Source: Halolactibacillus miurensis
GTDB taxonomy: Bacteria > Bacillota > Bacilli > Bacillales > Amphibacillaceae
Length of the DNA: 64,000 bases
Direction of reading: 5' to 3'
NCBI RefSeq assembly: GCF_900116255.1
Contig: NZ_FPAI01000011.1
Coordinates: forward strand, 1 to 64,000
A model generated the notes under the pieces. That model searched no databases and was not told the origin of the DNA. It saw only the letters and a program-made list of their open reading frames with translations. The translations under genes were made by a program, and so were the position numbers. Shown one piece after another: positions 16,933-26,355 of this stretch (positions are counted from its first letter, which is position 1; each line of letters opens with the position of its first letter).

Positions 16933-18011
16933 TGGAACAATTATCGATTAAAACGAGTACACACGATTACCCTGTCGTGATTGATCAAGGACTTCGGTTT
17001 AAACTGAAGTCCTTCATCAATAAAGACTATCCATCCGTTTATATTATGACCGATTCTAATGTTGCACCGCTTTATTTAGATGACGTATACAATACACTTA
17101 AAGATCAATTCCATGTAACCTATTCCATTATCCCGGCCGGAGAAGAATCAAAAAGCAGTCGGGTTTATTTCGATTTAATGACACAGTTGATTGAAGCAGG
17201 GGTCGATCGTGATGGTCTCATCATTGCTTTAGGTGGTGGGATGATTGGCGATTTGGCTGGATTTGTGGCCGCGACCTATTTGCGAGGCGTTGATTTCATT
17301 CAAATGCCAACGACCATCCTAGCTCATGACTCAAGTGTCGGCGGCAAAGTAGCGATTAATCATCCACTTGGTAAAAATCTCATCGGCGCTTTTTACCCGC
17401 CTGTGGCGGTTATTTATGATGTCGAAACACTGCAAACAATTCCGTTTCGAGAAATTCGCTCAGGGTATGCGGAGATCGCTAAACATAGTATGATTCACAC
17501 CCCACCATTTTGGGATCAAATTAAATCAGTGACATTAGATGAATCTTTATCTGAGACGACACTTATTCGTGATTTAATCCACGGGATTAATGTGAAAGCG
17601 AACATTGTTGAAATGGATGAACGTGAGGCGAATATTCGTCAGTTTCTTAACTTTGGTCATACGCTTGGTCATGCGATTGAATCAGAACTTGGTTATGGTA
17701 AGATGACCCACGGAGAAGCTGTGGCGATCGGTATGTTATTTGCGATGGAACTGAGTGAACAACATTTTTCTGTGTCGCTACCTGTTGATGCCTTTTATGA
17801 CTGGATGAAGCGTAATAATTATCCGTTGAATTTACCACGTCTTAGTGTGAATCGATTGATGGAACGAATGAAACGTGATAAAAAAACGAAGAATGCGACG
17901 ATTAAAATGGTGTTATTAAAAGCGTTAGGTGAACCTATACTCGTTGATATGGAAGACGTTTCCCTACGTCAACAGTTAGAATCCTTTTTAGAGAAGATGG
18001 TGATAAGATGA
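16932..18011 (+). CDS. aroB: 3-dehydroquinate synthase
   Basis: A 359-residue NAD- and metal-dependent enzyme that converts DAHP to 3-dehydroquinate. Visible motifs include the NAD-binding GGGMIGDLAGFVAATYLRG near residue 103. Also seen are metal ligands in RSGYAEIAKHSMI and in NFGHTLGHAIE with HGEAVAIGM. The ATG at 16932 overlaps the aroC stop (TAATG), which indicates translational coupling. An upstream ATG at 16923 is less likely. Confidence 0.96.
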   Translation: MEQLSIKTSTHDYPVVIDQGLRFKLKSFINKDYPSVYIMTDSNVAPLYLDDVYNTLKDQFHVTYSIIPAGEESKSSRVYFDLMTQLIEAGVDRDGLIIALGGGMIGDLAGFVAATYLRGVDFIQMPTTILAHDSSVGGKVAINHPLGKNLIGAFYPPVAVIYDVETLQTIPFREIRSGYAEIAKHSMIHTPPFWDQIKSVTLDESLSETTLIRDLIHGINVKANIVEMDEREANIRQFLNFGHTLGHAIESELGYGKMTHGEAVAIGMLFAMELSEQHFSVSLPVDAFYDWMKRNNYPLNLPRLSVNRLMERMKRDKKTKNATIKMVLLKALGEPILVDMEDVSLRQQLESFLEKMVIR

Positions 18012-18385
18012 TGAGAGGCATTCGCGGAGCAACGACAGTGAGTCAAAATAATTCGACCGAAATTTATGAAAAAACATCGGCTTTACTTGAAGCTTTAATT
18101 GAAAAAAATGCTATTGACCCGGAAGATGTGGCCCATGTGTTCGTCTCTGTAACAGATGATATTGATCAAGCTTTCCCGGCACGTCCCATTAGAGAAAAAG
18201 AAGGTTGGATGTTTGTGCCGGTGATGTGTATGAAAGAAATCAATGTGCCTAACGGCCTGCCACTTTGTATCAGGTTGATGTTATCAGTCAACACGGAGCA
18301 ACCACAACAAGAAATCATCCATGTCTATCAAGAACAAGCTGTGACATTAAGACCGGACTTAGTAGAAAATGCGGAGGGGAAATAA
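18008..18385 (+). CDS. aroH: chorismate mutase, AroH class
   Basis: A 125-residue trimeric pseudo-alpha/beta barrel enzyme that rearranges chorismate to prephenate. MRGIRGATTV at the N-terminus, the VFVSVTDDIDQAFPARPIRE core and VPVMCMKEI are typical of the monofunctional Bacillus AroH, whose active-site Arg residues lie in these segments. The start overlaps the aroB stop (ATGATGA). In B. subtilis the trp operon follows aroH, but here hisC follows directly. Prephenate is also the substrate of the TrhP proteins encoded later in the window. Confidence 0.95.
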   Translation: MMRGIRGATTVSQNNSTEIYEKTSALLEALIEKNAIDPEDVAHVFVSVTDDIDQAFPARPIREKEGWMFVPVMCMKEINVPNGLPLCIRLMLSVNTEQPQQEIIHVYQEQAVTLRPDLVENAEGK

Positions 18386-19488
18386 TGAAACATAAACAAA
18401 TCTTTAATCACATGTCACCCTATAAACCAGGGAAACAAATAGAAGAAGTCAAAAAAGAATTAGGTTTAGATCGGATCGTTAAATTAGCATCCAATGAAAA
18501 TCCATTCGGTTACTCAAAAAAAGTTGATCAAGTTGTGAAAGACTCAGCGAATCACTTTGAGATTTATCCGGATGGTTATGCGACAGTGTTGCGTGAGGTC
18601 ATCAGTTCAGATTTACAAGTTGATTTAGACCAACTCGTGTTTGGTTGTGGTTCTGATGAAGTGATTGATATTATTTGTCGTGTTTATTTAGAAAAAGGCA
18701 CCAATACGATTATGGCAACACCAACGTTCCCACAATATAAGCATAATGCTCTGATTCAAGGAGCTGACATAAAAGAAATCCCACTATTAAACGGTTACCA
18801 CGATTTACAAGGGATGTTAGATGCGATAGATACCGATACACGCATCATCTGGCTCTGTTCGCCCAACAACCCGACGGGTTGTATCATTAATCAACCATCG
18901 CTCGAACGCTTTTTAGAAGCTGTACCAGAAGATGTGCTTGTCGTGATGGATGAAGCGTACTATGAATACATTGACCGCGATGATGCGCCTGATAGTTTAA
19001 GCTACTTAAATCAGTACCCTAACTTTATTGTGCTTCGTACGTTTTCTAAAGCCTATGGTCTAGCAGGTTTGCGGGTAGGTTTTGGTGTGTGTGACTTAAG
19101 TGTCGCCAACGTTTTAAACATTGCTCGTGGACCATTTAATACGACCAAGCTAGCACAATTTGCGGCAACGGAAGCTTATCGAGATCAAGACTTTATTCAG
19201 CATACTGTCGGTGAAACGAATAAAAACAAGCAGACGTTTATAGCCTTTTTAGATGAGATGGAGCTGGATTACTTTGATAGTGAAACGAATTTTGTCTTAG
19301 TGAAGTTACCTGTCTCAGGTGATGCGCTCTTTGATTACTTACTCAGTAAAGGGTTCATTATTCGGTCCGGTGAAGCGTTAGGTATGCCAAATAGTGTGCG
19401 AATTACGATAGGAGAAAAAGCGGATATGGATACTATGCAAGCACATATTCGTACTTTCTTAGCTGAACATGAAAAGGAAGATATGTAA
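18385..19488 (+). CDS. hisC: histidinol-phosphate / aromatic aminotransferase
   Basis: A 367-residue fold-type I PLP aminotransferase. Substrate and cofactor motifs are ASNENPFG near 36, SPNNPTG near 160 and the PLP-lysine region FSKAYGLAGLRVGF near 222. In B. subtilis HisC serves both histidine synthesis and transamination of prephenate-derived keto acids, and its place in an aro operon supports the aromatic role. ATG 18385 overlaps the aroH stop as TAATG, with GGAGGGG upstream. Longer in-frame readings extend into aroH and are rejected. Confidence 0.93.
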   Translation: MKHKQIFNHMSPYKPGKQIEEVKKELGLDRIVKLASNENPFGYSKKVDQVVKDSANHFEIYPDGYATVLREVISSDLQVDLDQLVFGCGSDEVIDIICRVYLEKGTNTIMATPTFPQYKHNALIQGADIKEIPLLNGYHDLQGMLDAIDTDTRIIWLCSPNNPTGCIINQPSLERFLEAVPEDVLVVMDEAYYEYIDRDDAPDSLSYLNQYPNFIVLRTFSKAYGLAGLRVGFGVCDLSVANVLNIARGPFNTTKLAQFAATEAYRDQDFIQHTVGETNKNKQTFIAFLDEMELDYFDSETNFVLVKLPVSGDALFDYLLSKGFIIRSGEALGMPNSVRITIGEKADMDTMQAHIRTFLAEHEKEDM

Positions 19489-20585
19489 TGGCGCGGGTAT
19501 TAGTAGCGGGTCTTGGTTTAATTGGTGGGTCGTTGGCGCTAAATTTAACGTCACATACCAATCATACGTTATTAGGTTATGACCATGATCAGAAAACCTT
19601 GCAGTATGCGAAAGAAAAGGGTCTCGTGCACGAAACCTACACCCTGTTTAAAGAGGCCGTTCAAGCGGCCGATGTGGTCATTTTATCGTGTCCTGTATCC
19701 GTCACGTGTCAATTAATTGATGACTTAAATCAGATTCCTTTAACAAAGCCTGTACTAGTGACAGATGTTAGTTCAGTTAAACAGTCCGTGTTAAAACAAG
19801 CGGAACAATTAACGAACCCACAGATTCATTTCGTTGGCGGACACCCGATGGCCGGCTCGCATAAACGGGGGGTCGAGGCAGCGAAGGAACATTTATTTGA
19901 AAATGCGATTTACGTGCTAACAAAAACAACGAGTGCAACAGCTGACGATATAACGTATCTTGAAGAGCTACTCAGCTCAACAAAAGCAAAGTTTATCGAA
20001 TTAGACGGGGAAGAACACGATGAAATGACATCGGTTATTTCTCACTTCCCGCATTTGATTGCTTCAAGTTTGGTTCACCAAGCGGAGAAGTGGCAAGAGA
20101 AGCATCCGAGTATTCCGACACTCGCAGCAGGCGGGTTTCGAGATATTACCCGTATTGCTTCAAGTAATCCGAAAATGTGGCAAGATATTTTGTTTCAAAA
20201 TAAAAACGTCATGAAACGGTTATTAAAAGATTGGATTGAAGAAATGAAACAGCTGCATCGCATGTTAGCATCAGATGAATCAGAAGCGATGTATCATTAC
20301 CTTGATCAAGCTAAAAGATACCGCGATGGACTTGATCGTAAAGGACGCGGAGCTTTAATGTCTTTCTACGATGTCTATGTCGATATTTTTGACCAGCCAG
20401 GTGCGTTAAAGACCGTGGTTACTTTATTAGCTGAAGCTGATATCAGTATTAAAAATATTGAAATCCTAGAAGTAAGAGAAGGCATCACCGGTGTCCTAAG
20501 GTTAAGTTTTGTTTCAAAAGAGGATCAGTTAACGAGTCATCGCCTACTCATTAAGCATGGCTATGAAACGATGTTAGAAGACTAA
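19488..20585 (+). CDS. tyrA: prephenate dehydrogenase with ACT domain
   Basis: 365 residues. An N-terminal NAD-binding domain (GLGLIGGSLAL at about 7-17) is followed by a helical dimerisation domain with GGHPMAGSHKRG near 124 and SHFPH near 180. A C-terminal ACT domain (about 290-365, VDIFDQPGALKTVVTLLAEADI) probably senses tyrosine or another aromatic. It oxidises prephenate to 4-hydroxyphenylpyruvate. It overlaps hisC by one base (TAATG). Confidence 0.95.
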   Translation: MARVLVAGLGLIGGSLALNLTSHTNHTLLGYDHDQKTLQYAKEKGLVHETYTLFKEAVQAADVVILSCPVSVTCQLIDDLNQIPLTKPVLVTDVSSVKQSVLKQAEQLTNPQIHFVGGHPMAGSHKRGVEAAKEHLFENAIYVLTKTTSATADDITYLEELLSSTKAKFIELDGEEHDEMTSVISHFPHLIASSLVHQAEKWQEKHPSIPTLAAGGFRDITRIASSNPKMWQDILFQNKNVMKRLLKDWIEEMKQLHRMLASDESEAMYHYLDQAKRYRDGLDRKGRGALMSFYDVYVDIFDQPGALKTVVTLLAEADISIKNIEILEVREGITGVLRLSFVSKEDQLTSHRLLIKHGYETMLED

Positions 20586-20598
20586 AGGAGGGGTAATT

Positions 20599-21894
20599 TT
20601 GAGTGAGATCACATTACAACCAACGACAACACCACTGAAGGGTAAATGTTTTGTGCCTGGAGATAAATCGATTTCCCACCGCGCCGTTTTTTTCGGGGCA
20701 CTTGCACAAGGTAAGACGGAGATTACGAATTTTTTAACGGGTGATGATTGTTTAACGACGATTAAAGCTTTTGAATCGATGGGTGTACAGATTACCCAAC
20801 ATGATGAGCATGTAGAAATTGATAGTGAAGGTTACAAACACTTTAAGGAACCAACGCAGCCAATTGATTTAGGTAATTCCGGTACAACCGCTCGGTTGTT
20901 GTTAGGGGTTTTAAGTGGGTTACCTTTTCATACAACCTTATTTGGTGATCAATCGTTAACGAAGCGACCGATGGACCGAGTGACGATTCCATTGCGTGAA
21001 ATGGGCGCAAACATTGATGGCCGGGAAGAAGGTAAGTATTTACCACTTGCGGTGCGTGGACAGGCGTTATCGGCGATTACTTTTAAGCCTGAAGTAAAAA
21101 GTGCTCAAGTCAAGTCGGGTGTCCTTCTTGCGGGACTGTTAGCAAATGGGACAACGACGGTCGTTGAGTCAACAAAAACGCGCGATCATACAGAGAATAT
21201 GTTACAAGCATTTGGGGCCGAGGTGACAGTGGATGGCTTAGCTATTCATATTGAAGGTAAACAAACGCTAAAAGGGACAACGATTCAAGTGCCACGCGAC
21301 ATTTCTTCCGCGGCCTTTTTTATTGTGGCTGCTTTAATTGTCAAAGGGAGCAAAATTACAGTAAAAGATGTTGGATTAAATCCGACACGGACAGGCATTC
21401 TTGATGCAATTAAGTTAATGGGGGCCACGCTTGATATTAAAGAAACGACAAACATCGGCGGTGAGATTATTGGAGATGTGACGGTGTCCTACCAGACGCC
21501 TAAGGGAGCGGTTATCGAAGGGGATATTATCCCGCGAATGATTGATGAAATTCCTATTCTCGCTCTCTTAGCCTCACAGGCCGAAGGTCAAACGGTGATC
21601 AAAGATGCAGAAGAACTTCGGTTTAAAGAAACAGACCGGATTGATAGTGTCGTCCATACGTTGCGTCTATTTGGCTGTCACGTTCAGCCGACACCAGACG
21701 GCATGATCATTGAAGGTAGCCAAACACTGACGGGTGCGACGGCTGATTCTCATGGTGACCACCGGATTGGCATGATGATTGCGATTGCTTCACTTATTGC
21801 GACTGGTGAGACAACTCTGACAGATAAGGAAGCCATTAACGTGTCTTATCCTTCTTTCTTTGACCATTTAACTGCGCTAACAAACGACAAGTAA
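20599..21894 (+). CDS. aroA: 3-phosphoshikimate 1-carboxyvinyltransferase (EPSP synthase)
   Basis: A 431-residue cytosolic enzyme that joins shikimate 3-phosphate and PEP to EPSP (aroE in B. subtilis naming). The motifs are PGDKSISHRAVFFGALA near 21, LGNSGTTARLLLGVL near 90, RDISSAAFFIVAA near 230 and DEIPILALLA near 310. ELRFKETDRI near 340 completes the set. It starts at TTG 20599 after AAAGGAGGGG. It is the last gene of the aromatic operon, closed by a strong terminator. Confidence 0.97.
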   Translation: MSEITLQPTTTPLKGKCFVPGDKSISHRAVFFGALAQGKTEITNFLTGDDCLTTIKAFESMGVQITQHDEHVEIDSEGYKHFKEPTQPIDLGNSGTTARLLLGVLSGLPFHTTLFGDQSLTKRPMDRVTIPLREMGANIDGREEGKYLPLAVRGQALSAITFKPEVKSAQVKSGVLLAGLLANGTTTVVESTKTRDHTENMLQAFGAEVTVDGLAIHIEGKQTLKGTTIQVPRDISSAAFFIVAALIVKGSKITVKDVGLNPTRTGILDAIKLMGATLDIKETTNIGGEIIGDVTVSYQTPKGAVIEGDIIPRMIDEIPILALLASQAEGQTVIKDAEELRFKETDRIDSVVHTLRLFGCHVQPTPDGMIIEGSQTLTGATADSHGDHRIGMMIAIASLIATGETTLTDKEAINVSYPSFFDHLTALTNDK

Positions 21895-21903
21895 AATAGA
21901 GTC

Positions 21904-21939
21904 ACGCCAAGCTAGTCATCTAACTAGCTTGGCGTTTTT
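21904..21939 (+). terminator. terminator of the aro operon
   Basis: ACGCCAAGCTAGT/ACTAGCTTGGCGT is a perfect 13-bp stem with a 6-nt loop and a T5 tail. Confidence 0.96.
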
Positions 21940-21940
21940 A

Positions 21941-21969
21941 TTGAACTTCGCTCCGATTTTTTGTATGAT
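21941..21969 (+). promoter_or_regulatory. promoter of ypiA-ypiB-ypjA
   Basis: TTGAAC (21941-21946) and TATGAT (21964-21969) are 17 bp apart, directly after the aro terminator. Confidence 0.65.
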
Positions 21970-22026
21970 AGTACTATTCGATTTTTTATCCTATTTAAAC
22001 AGGAGAAAATAAAGGGGCGTTGACAA

Positions 22027-23286
22027 GTGGAAGAGATCTATCAAGCGATTCAACTTATTGAACAAAATCAAAACGAAGAAGCCTTACACATTCTTTCAGA
22101 TTTTTTACCGGAAGCAAATGACGATGAGCAATTCGTCATTAGTGATTTATATATTCAACTCGGATTATTACCAGAAGCGAAGGATATTTTAGAGCGACTT
22201 TACACAAAATATCCAGAAGAGACGGAAATTAAACTGGTCTTGAGTGAAATTTATATTGATTTAGAAGATGATGAAGCAGCGTTAACATTGCTTAATCAAA
22301 TTGATGCGAACGATCCGCATTACTTAGAGAGTTTACTCACACAAGCAGATCTCTATCAAACACAAGGGTTATTTGAAGTGGCTGAACATAAACTCTTAAC
22401 GGCCAAACAATTGGCACCCAATGAAATTTTGATTGATTTTGCTCGGGCAGAGCTTGCCTTTTCTAATGGGGAGTATCAAAAAGCCATTCCGCCTTATCAA
22501 AAAGTTAAACAAGAGAAAGACACAATCGCAGAAGTCGCGATCGATAGCCGATTAGCTGAGTGTTATGCGCAAGTTGGAGAGTTCGAATCAGCTTTAGAAC
22601 ATTATAACCAATTCGATCATGAAGATGAGGAAACGTTATTCAGATACGGTTTTGTCGCTAGTCAAGCGCATCGAAATGATATTGCAATCAAAGCCTGGGA
22701 AACGTTGATAGATTTAGAACCAGAATATCCATCGGTCTATCCACAATTAGCTGACATTTATGAAGAAGAAGGATTGATAAAAGAAGCGTATGCCATTGCT
22801 AAGCGTGGTCTGGACTTTTTACCGCTGAATAAAGAGTTATTGCTTACAACAGCTGGGTTAGCTCGTCGAAATGGCGAAAAAGAAAACAGTTATCAATATG
22901 CTAGAGAATCGGTAGCCGTTGATGTTGGTTATAAAGAAGCGGTGTTATTTTTAATTGAAAATTACCGAGAAGATGGCGATGATGAAGCGATTATTGAACT
23001 GATCACGCATATATTAGACCAAGGTGAAGAAGATGGTTATTATCTTTGGGAGCTTGCGAAAGCATATGAAGAAACAGAAAACTTTGACCATGCGCTTGAA
23101 GCGTATCAAAAAGCCTATCCGGATTTCAAAGATGATCTTGATTTCTTAAAAGCGTACGGGTTCTTCCTCGTTGAGGAAGGCAAACATGCTGAGGCAAAAA
23201 TCCTATTTGAACGATATTTATCATTTGATGTGACAGATTATGAAATTGAAAATTATTTGGAACGACTAAGTGATTCATCGTTGTAA
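22027..23286 (+). CDS. ypiA: tetratricopeptide repeat protein YpiA
   Basis: A 419-residue soluble, acidic protein composed almost wholly of TPR-like helical pairs, for example LLPEAKDILERLYTKYPEE and NFDHALEAYQKAYPDFKD. The start at GTG 22027 is 9 bases after AAAGGGG. It matches YpiA of B. subtilis in size and place, between aroA and ypiB. In Firmicutes it is linked with YpiB/ReoY in control of MurA proteolysis, but its exact role is not shown by the sequence. Confidence 0.88.
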   Translation: MEEIYQAIQLIEQNQNEEALHILSDFLPEANDDEQFVISDLYIQLGLLPEAKDILERLYTKYPEETEIKLVLSEIYIDLEDDEAALTLLNQIDANDPHYLESLLTQADLYQTQGLFEVAEHKLLTAKQLAPNEILIDFARAELAFSNGEYQKAIPPYQKVKQEKDTIAEVAIDSRLAECYAQVGEFESALEHYNQFDHEDEETLFRYGFVASQAHRNDIAIKAWETLIDLEPEYPSVYPQLADIYEEEGLIKEAYAIAKRGLDFLPLNKELLLTTAGLARRNGEKENSYQYARESVAVDVGYKEAVLFLIENYREDGDDEAIIELITHILDQGEEDGYYLWELAKAYEETENFDHALEAYQKAYPDFKDDLDFLKAYGFFLVEEGKHAEAKILFERYLSFDVTDYEIENYLERLSDSSL

Positions 23287-23324
23287 GACGATGGAAAAAA
23301 ACCTTTAATAAAGAAGGTGATAAA

Positions 23325-23906
23325 GTGACTGTTTCAATGCAGGAGAAAAAAGCGTGTCTTCACTGGTTTTTAAATAGACATCAAGTGAAACAACGCGATT
23401 GTATTTATTTGTTGCATTATTTAATGCGTGAAGAACATCTGTTAAACCACGTGCATTTTGTTTATGATGTCCAGTATGCACCGCGTGGTATATTAATATC
23501 AGCCGAAGGGGCAAAAAAACCGGCGTTTAAATTTTATAAAAATCATCTTGTCACAACCGAGGTCGATAAAGCGTTTCATGATATGCGGTTAAATAAGGAT
23601 GAACCACTCTACATTGAACTAAGCTTTCTTGGCGTGAAAAGAAGTTTGGATTATCACCGAGTGTTGGAAGAAAATCCGTATATACCGGATGACTATTATT
23701 TGAATGAATCAGATAAACAAACCATCGATGCATTACTTAATCAGACGTTATCTGTCGGTTATGAAGTATGGCTAAGAAAAGAAATTGATCGCTGCTTGGA
23801 TGAAGGAGATTTGGAACAGTTTCACGTGTTGTCTGAGCAATTAACCCATTATTTAACGGAAGAACAACATACTCTAATGGATTCCCATCCGTTAAATAAA
23901 AAGTGA
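23325..23906 (+). CDS. ypiB: YpiB/ReoY family protein (UPF0302)
   Basis: 193 residues. The start GTG 23325 follows AAGGTGA. Conserved segments are KKACLHWFLNRHQVK, CIYLLHYLM, APRGILISA and FHDMRLN. The Listeria orthologue ReoY is needed for ClpCP-dependent degradation of MurA, which controls peptidoglycan precursor supply, and B. subtilis YpiB is its counterpart. That role is inferred here from family and synteny. In B. subtilis ypiF and the qcrABC genes follow; here ypjA follows after 10 bp. Confidence 0.88.
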   Translation: MTVSMQEKKACLHWFLNRHQVKQRDCIYLLHYLMREEHLLNHVHFVYDVQYAPRGILISAEGAKKPAFKFYKNHLVTTEVDKAFHDMRLNKDEPLYIELSFLGVKRSLDYHRVLEENPYIPDDYYLNESDKQTIDALLNQTLSVGYEVWLRKEIDRCLDEGDLEQFHVLSEQLTHYLTEEQHTLMDSHPLNKK

Positions 23907-23916
23907 GGAATAAACT

Positions 23917-24522
23917 GTGGTAACCTATTTTTACACTTTGTTAAAGCAACGTTTGTTTTTAATTGTACTACTGATCATCAACTTTTTCGGGACGATTTAT
24001 GGCTATATTTGGTACGGTCCGCAACTCGCACAAACACCGGCGCGCTTTTTATTGTTTGTGCCTGACTCCCCGACGGCAAGTTTGTTTTTTACCATTTTTC
24101 TGTGGGCGCTGCTACTAAAAAAATCATGGCCACTTGTTGAAGCATTAGCGGTTGTGACCTTGTTTAAATACGGTGTTTGGGCGGTTGTGATGAATGTATT
24201 GATGCTTTTGACAACCGGTGATTTATCACCTGCGGGCTACATGTTAATCTTTTCTCATGGTGCTATGGCCGTTCAAGGTCTCTTATACTTACCGTTTTAT
24301 CAGTTTAAGACAAAACATTTAATCATCGTCTTAATTTGGACATTGCATAATGACTTTATTGATTATGTTTACGGCATGATGCCCTCTTACCGCTCGCTAT
24401 CAGACTTTACGCCAGCGATTGCTTATTTTACGTTTTGGCTCAGTTTAGTGAGTGTCTTTCTCGTTTATTATTTGATGAAGCACAAAAAAATAAACCACTT
24501 GCGTCGAGTCGTTAGGCGCTAA
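23917..24522 (+). CDS. ypjA: YpjA-like integral membrane protein (DUF1405)
   Basis: 201 residues with about six hydrophobic segments, from LFLIVLLIINFFGTIYGYIW near residue 12 to a last one near 170-188, then a basic cytosolic tail (KHKKINHLRRVVRR). Its length and position match B. subtilis YpjA, which lies just downstream of qcrC. No catalytic motif is seen and the function is unknown. It is kept although the neighbouring cytochrome bc genes are gone, which suggests it is not a cytochrome bc accessory. It starts at GTG 23917 after GAGGAA. Confidence 0.8.
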   Translation: MVTYFYTLLKQRLFLIVLLIINFFGTIYGYIWYGPQLAQTPARFLLFVPDSPTASLFFTIFLWALLLKKSWPLVEALAVVTLFKYGVWAVVMNVLMLLTTGDLSPAGYMLIFSHGAMAVQGLLYLPFYQFKTKHLIIVLIWTLHNDFIDYVYGMMPSYRSLSDFTPAIAYFTFWLSLVSVFLVYYLMKHKKINHLRRVVRR

Positions 24523-24524
24523 AC

Positions 24525-24567
24525 AAAAGACAACGGTTTTCTTCATTGAAAATGGTTGTCTTTTTTT
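24525..24567 (+). terminator. terminator after ypjA
   Basis: AAAAGACAAC/GTTGTCTTTT, with further pairing of TTTTC/GAAAA inside, followed by a T-run. Confidence 0.9.
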
Positions 24568-24596
24568 GTACAATGATGATAGCTTTGTCATTAAAT

Positions 24597-24625
24597 TTGC
24601 TGTTTTCTGAAAAATTAGCTAGACT
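24597..24625 (+). promoter_or_regulatory. promoter of ypjD-dapB-mgsA
   Basis: TTGCTG (24597-24602) and TAGACT (24620-24625) are 17 bp apart, about 18 bp before the ypjD start. Confidence 0.5.
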
Positions 24626-24642
24626 AGAGAGGAGAACGAGAT

Positions 24643-24990
24643 ATGTCAGACCGTGATCAACATGTTACATACGATGTCCAAAAGATGCAGACACGAGTGG
24701 ACCGTTTTATTCGACAATTTGAAGAAGGTTATTTTAGTCCAGAAGTGATGATGTTGCGCTTTACTGAAGAACTTGGCGAATTAGCGAGAGAAGTCAATCA
24801 TATGTATGGACCTAAGAAGAAAAAAGCATCTGAGGCGGCCAATACAGTGGAAGATGAACTCGGTGATATCTTTTTCGTCCTGTTATCCTTTGCCAATAGT
24901 CTTGATATTGATGCAGCAAAAGCGTTTGATCAAGCCATGACTAAAATTGAAACACGCGATAAAAACCGATTTACAAAAAAGAAGGAGTGA
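24643..24990 (+). CDS. ypjD: MazG-family nucleotide pyrophosphohydrolase YpjD
   Basis: A 115-residue all-alpha NTP pyrophosphohydrolase. The metal-binding ExxE...ExxD pattern is visible as EELGELAREV near 46 and VEDELGDIFFVLLSFA near 70. It probably clears abnormal or excess NTPs, and the substrate is unknown. Position before dapB matches B. subtilis YpjD. GAGAGGAGAACG precedes ATG 24643. Confidence 0.9.
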   Translation: MSDRDQHVTYDVQKMQTRVDRFIRQFEEGYFSPEVMMLRFTEELGELAREVNHMYGPKKKKASEAANTVEDELGDIFFVLLSFANSLDIDAAKAFDQAMTKIETRDKNRFTKKKE

Positions 24991-24995
24991 TTCAT

Positions 24996-25799
24996 GTGGC
25001 AAAAATTAACGTTGTCGTCGCTGGAGCGAGCGGTAAAATGGGCAGTGAAGCCTTAAGAATGATAAAAAAACATCAAGATCTTTGCCTTGTTGGGTGTGTA
25101 GATTTACACCATAAAGGTATGAAAGTAAAAGAAATTGAAGGGTTACCAGACTTTGATGCGATCTTTTATGATGATATCAATCAATGTTTAGATGAAGTTG
25201 AAGCAGATGTACTGATTGATTTAACGTCGCCAAAGGTAGGGTTTAAACACGCAAAAGCTGCGCTATTACATGACGTGAGACCGGTTGTTGGTACGACAGG
25301 GTTTACAGCAGAAGAACTTGAGGAACTGACCCAACTAAGTAAAGAACGAGAAGTCGGTGCTGTCATTGCGCCTAACTTTGCGATGGGTGCGGTGTTAATG
25401 ATGCAGTTTGCTAAACAAGCAGCAAAGTACTTTCCAGATGTTGAAATCATTGAAAAGCACCATGATCAAAAACTTGATGCCCCGTCTGGGACGGCCGTAA
25501 AAACAGCCGAGCTTATTCAGGATACGCGGAAACAAAAGTCACAAGGCCACCCAGATGAACATGAGACCATTGATGGTGCGCGTGGGGCGGATTTTGATGG
25601 CATGCGGATTCATAGTGTGAGACTACCAGGACTAGTCGCTCATCAAGAAGTTATTTTCGGTGGACCAGGTGAGAACTTCACGCTTAAACACGACTCATTC
25701 CACCGCGAATCATTTATGTCTGGGATTAAATTTGCGATTGATCGCGTTGTTAAGTTAGATTATTTAGTATACGGGCTTGAACATTTAATGATGGACTAA
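24996..25799 (+). CDS. dapB: 4-hydroxy-tetrahydrodipicolinate reductase
   Basis: A 267-residue (same as B. subtilis DapB) NAD(P)H-dependent reductase in the lysine/diaminopimelate pathway. The nucleotide motif is [12 protein letters not shown] near residue 9, and the family signature is [18 protein letters not shown] near 148, with the catalytic His. GTG 24996 is well spaced from AAGGAGTGA. The GTG at 24987 lies in the ribosome binding site. The product feeds peptidoglycan and, in spores, dipicolinate. Confidence 0.96.
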   Translation: MAKINVVVAGASGKMGSEALRMIKKHQDLCLVGCVDLHHKGMKVKEIEGLPDFDAIFYDDINQCLDEVEADVLIDLTSPKVGFKHAKAALLHDVRPVVGTTGFTAEELEELTQLSKEREVGAVIAPNFAMGAVLMMQFAKQAAKYFPDVEIIEKHHDQKLDAPSGTAVKTAELIQDTRKQKSQGHPDEHETIDGARGADFDGMRIHSVRLPGLVAHQEVIFGGPGENFTLKHDSFHRESFMSGIKFAIDRVVKLDYLVYGLEHLMMD

Positions 25800-25818
25800 T
25801 GTTAGGGGGATAAGACAG

Positions 25819-26217
25819 ATGAAAATTGCATTGATTGCACACGATGAAAAGAAAGATGACATGATTAATTTTGCGATCTCTTATAAACATATCCTTAAGG
25901 AGCATGCTTTATTTGCGACAGGAACAACAGGACAGCGAATTGCTGAAGCTACTGGCTTAGATGTGCACCGGTTTAATTCAGGGCCACTTGGTGGTGACCA
26001 ACAAATCGGAGCGAAAATTTCAGAGAATGAAATGGATTTAGTAATATTCTTTAAAGATCCATTAACGGCTCAACCACATGAGCCAGATATTAGCGCCTTA
26101 ATGCGATTATGTGATGTTTATCAAATTCCTCTCGTCACTAATCTTGCGGGTGCTGAAGTGATGATTCGTGCGCTAGAAGCAGGGTTTTTTCATTGGCGCG
26201 ATGTCATTGATGCGTAA
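25819..26217 (+). CDS. mgsA: methylglyoxal synthase
   Basis: A 132-residue enzyme that converts dihydroxyacetone phosphate to methylglyoxal and phosphate, an overflow bypass of lower glycolysis. Signatures are [22 protein letters not shown] and [12 protein letters not shown], with a catalytic Asp in FFKDPL. It follows dapB as in B. subtilis. The next genes there, bshB1 and bshA, are absent here. Confidence 0.95.
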   Translation: MKIALIAHDEKKDDMINFAISYKHILKEHALFATGTTGQRIAEATGLDVHRFNSGPLGGDQQIGAKISENEMDLVIFFKDPLTAQPHEPDISALMRLCDVYQIPLVTNLAGAEVMIRALEAGFFHWRDVIDA

Positions 26218-26264
26218 GGCAGGTAACTAAAACGATCATCATGTAAGTCATTATTAATATATTT

Positions 26265-26295
26265 AAAACACTCATCTTAACAGATGGGTGTTTTT
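26265..26295 (+). terminator. terminator after mgsA
   Basis: AACACTCATCT/AGATGGGTG(TT), with one G-U pair, a TAAC loop and a T5 tail. Confidence 0.88.
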
Positions 26296-26326
26296 AATGT
26301 TAACAAGGATATTTATGCTGTTAACA

Positions 26327-26355
26327 TTCAAAAATTCGAAAGGTTATGTTAAAAT
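26327..26355 (+). promoter_or_regulatory. promoter of the cca-birA-pan operon
   Basis: TTCAAA (26327-26332), a 17-bp spacer, and TG-T-TAAAAT with an extended -10 (26347-26355). Confidence 0.6.

Noticed and set aside
18265-18384. Forty-residue N-terminal extension of HisC
   Set aside because: It is a different-frame reading of aroH; TAATG coupling at 18385 is the natural start.
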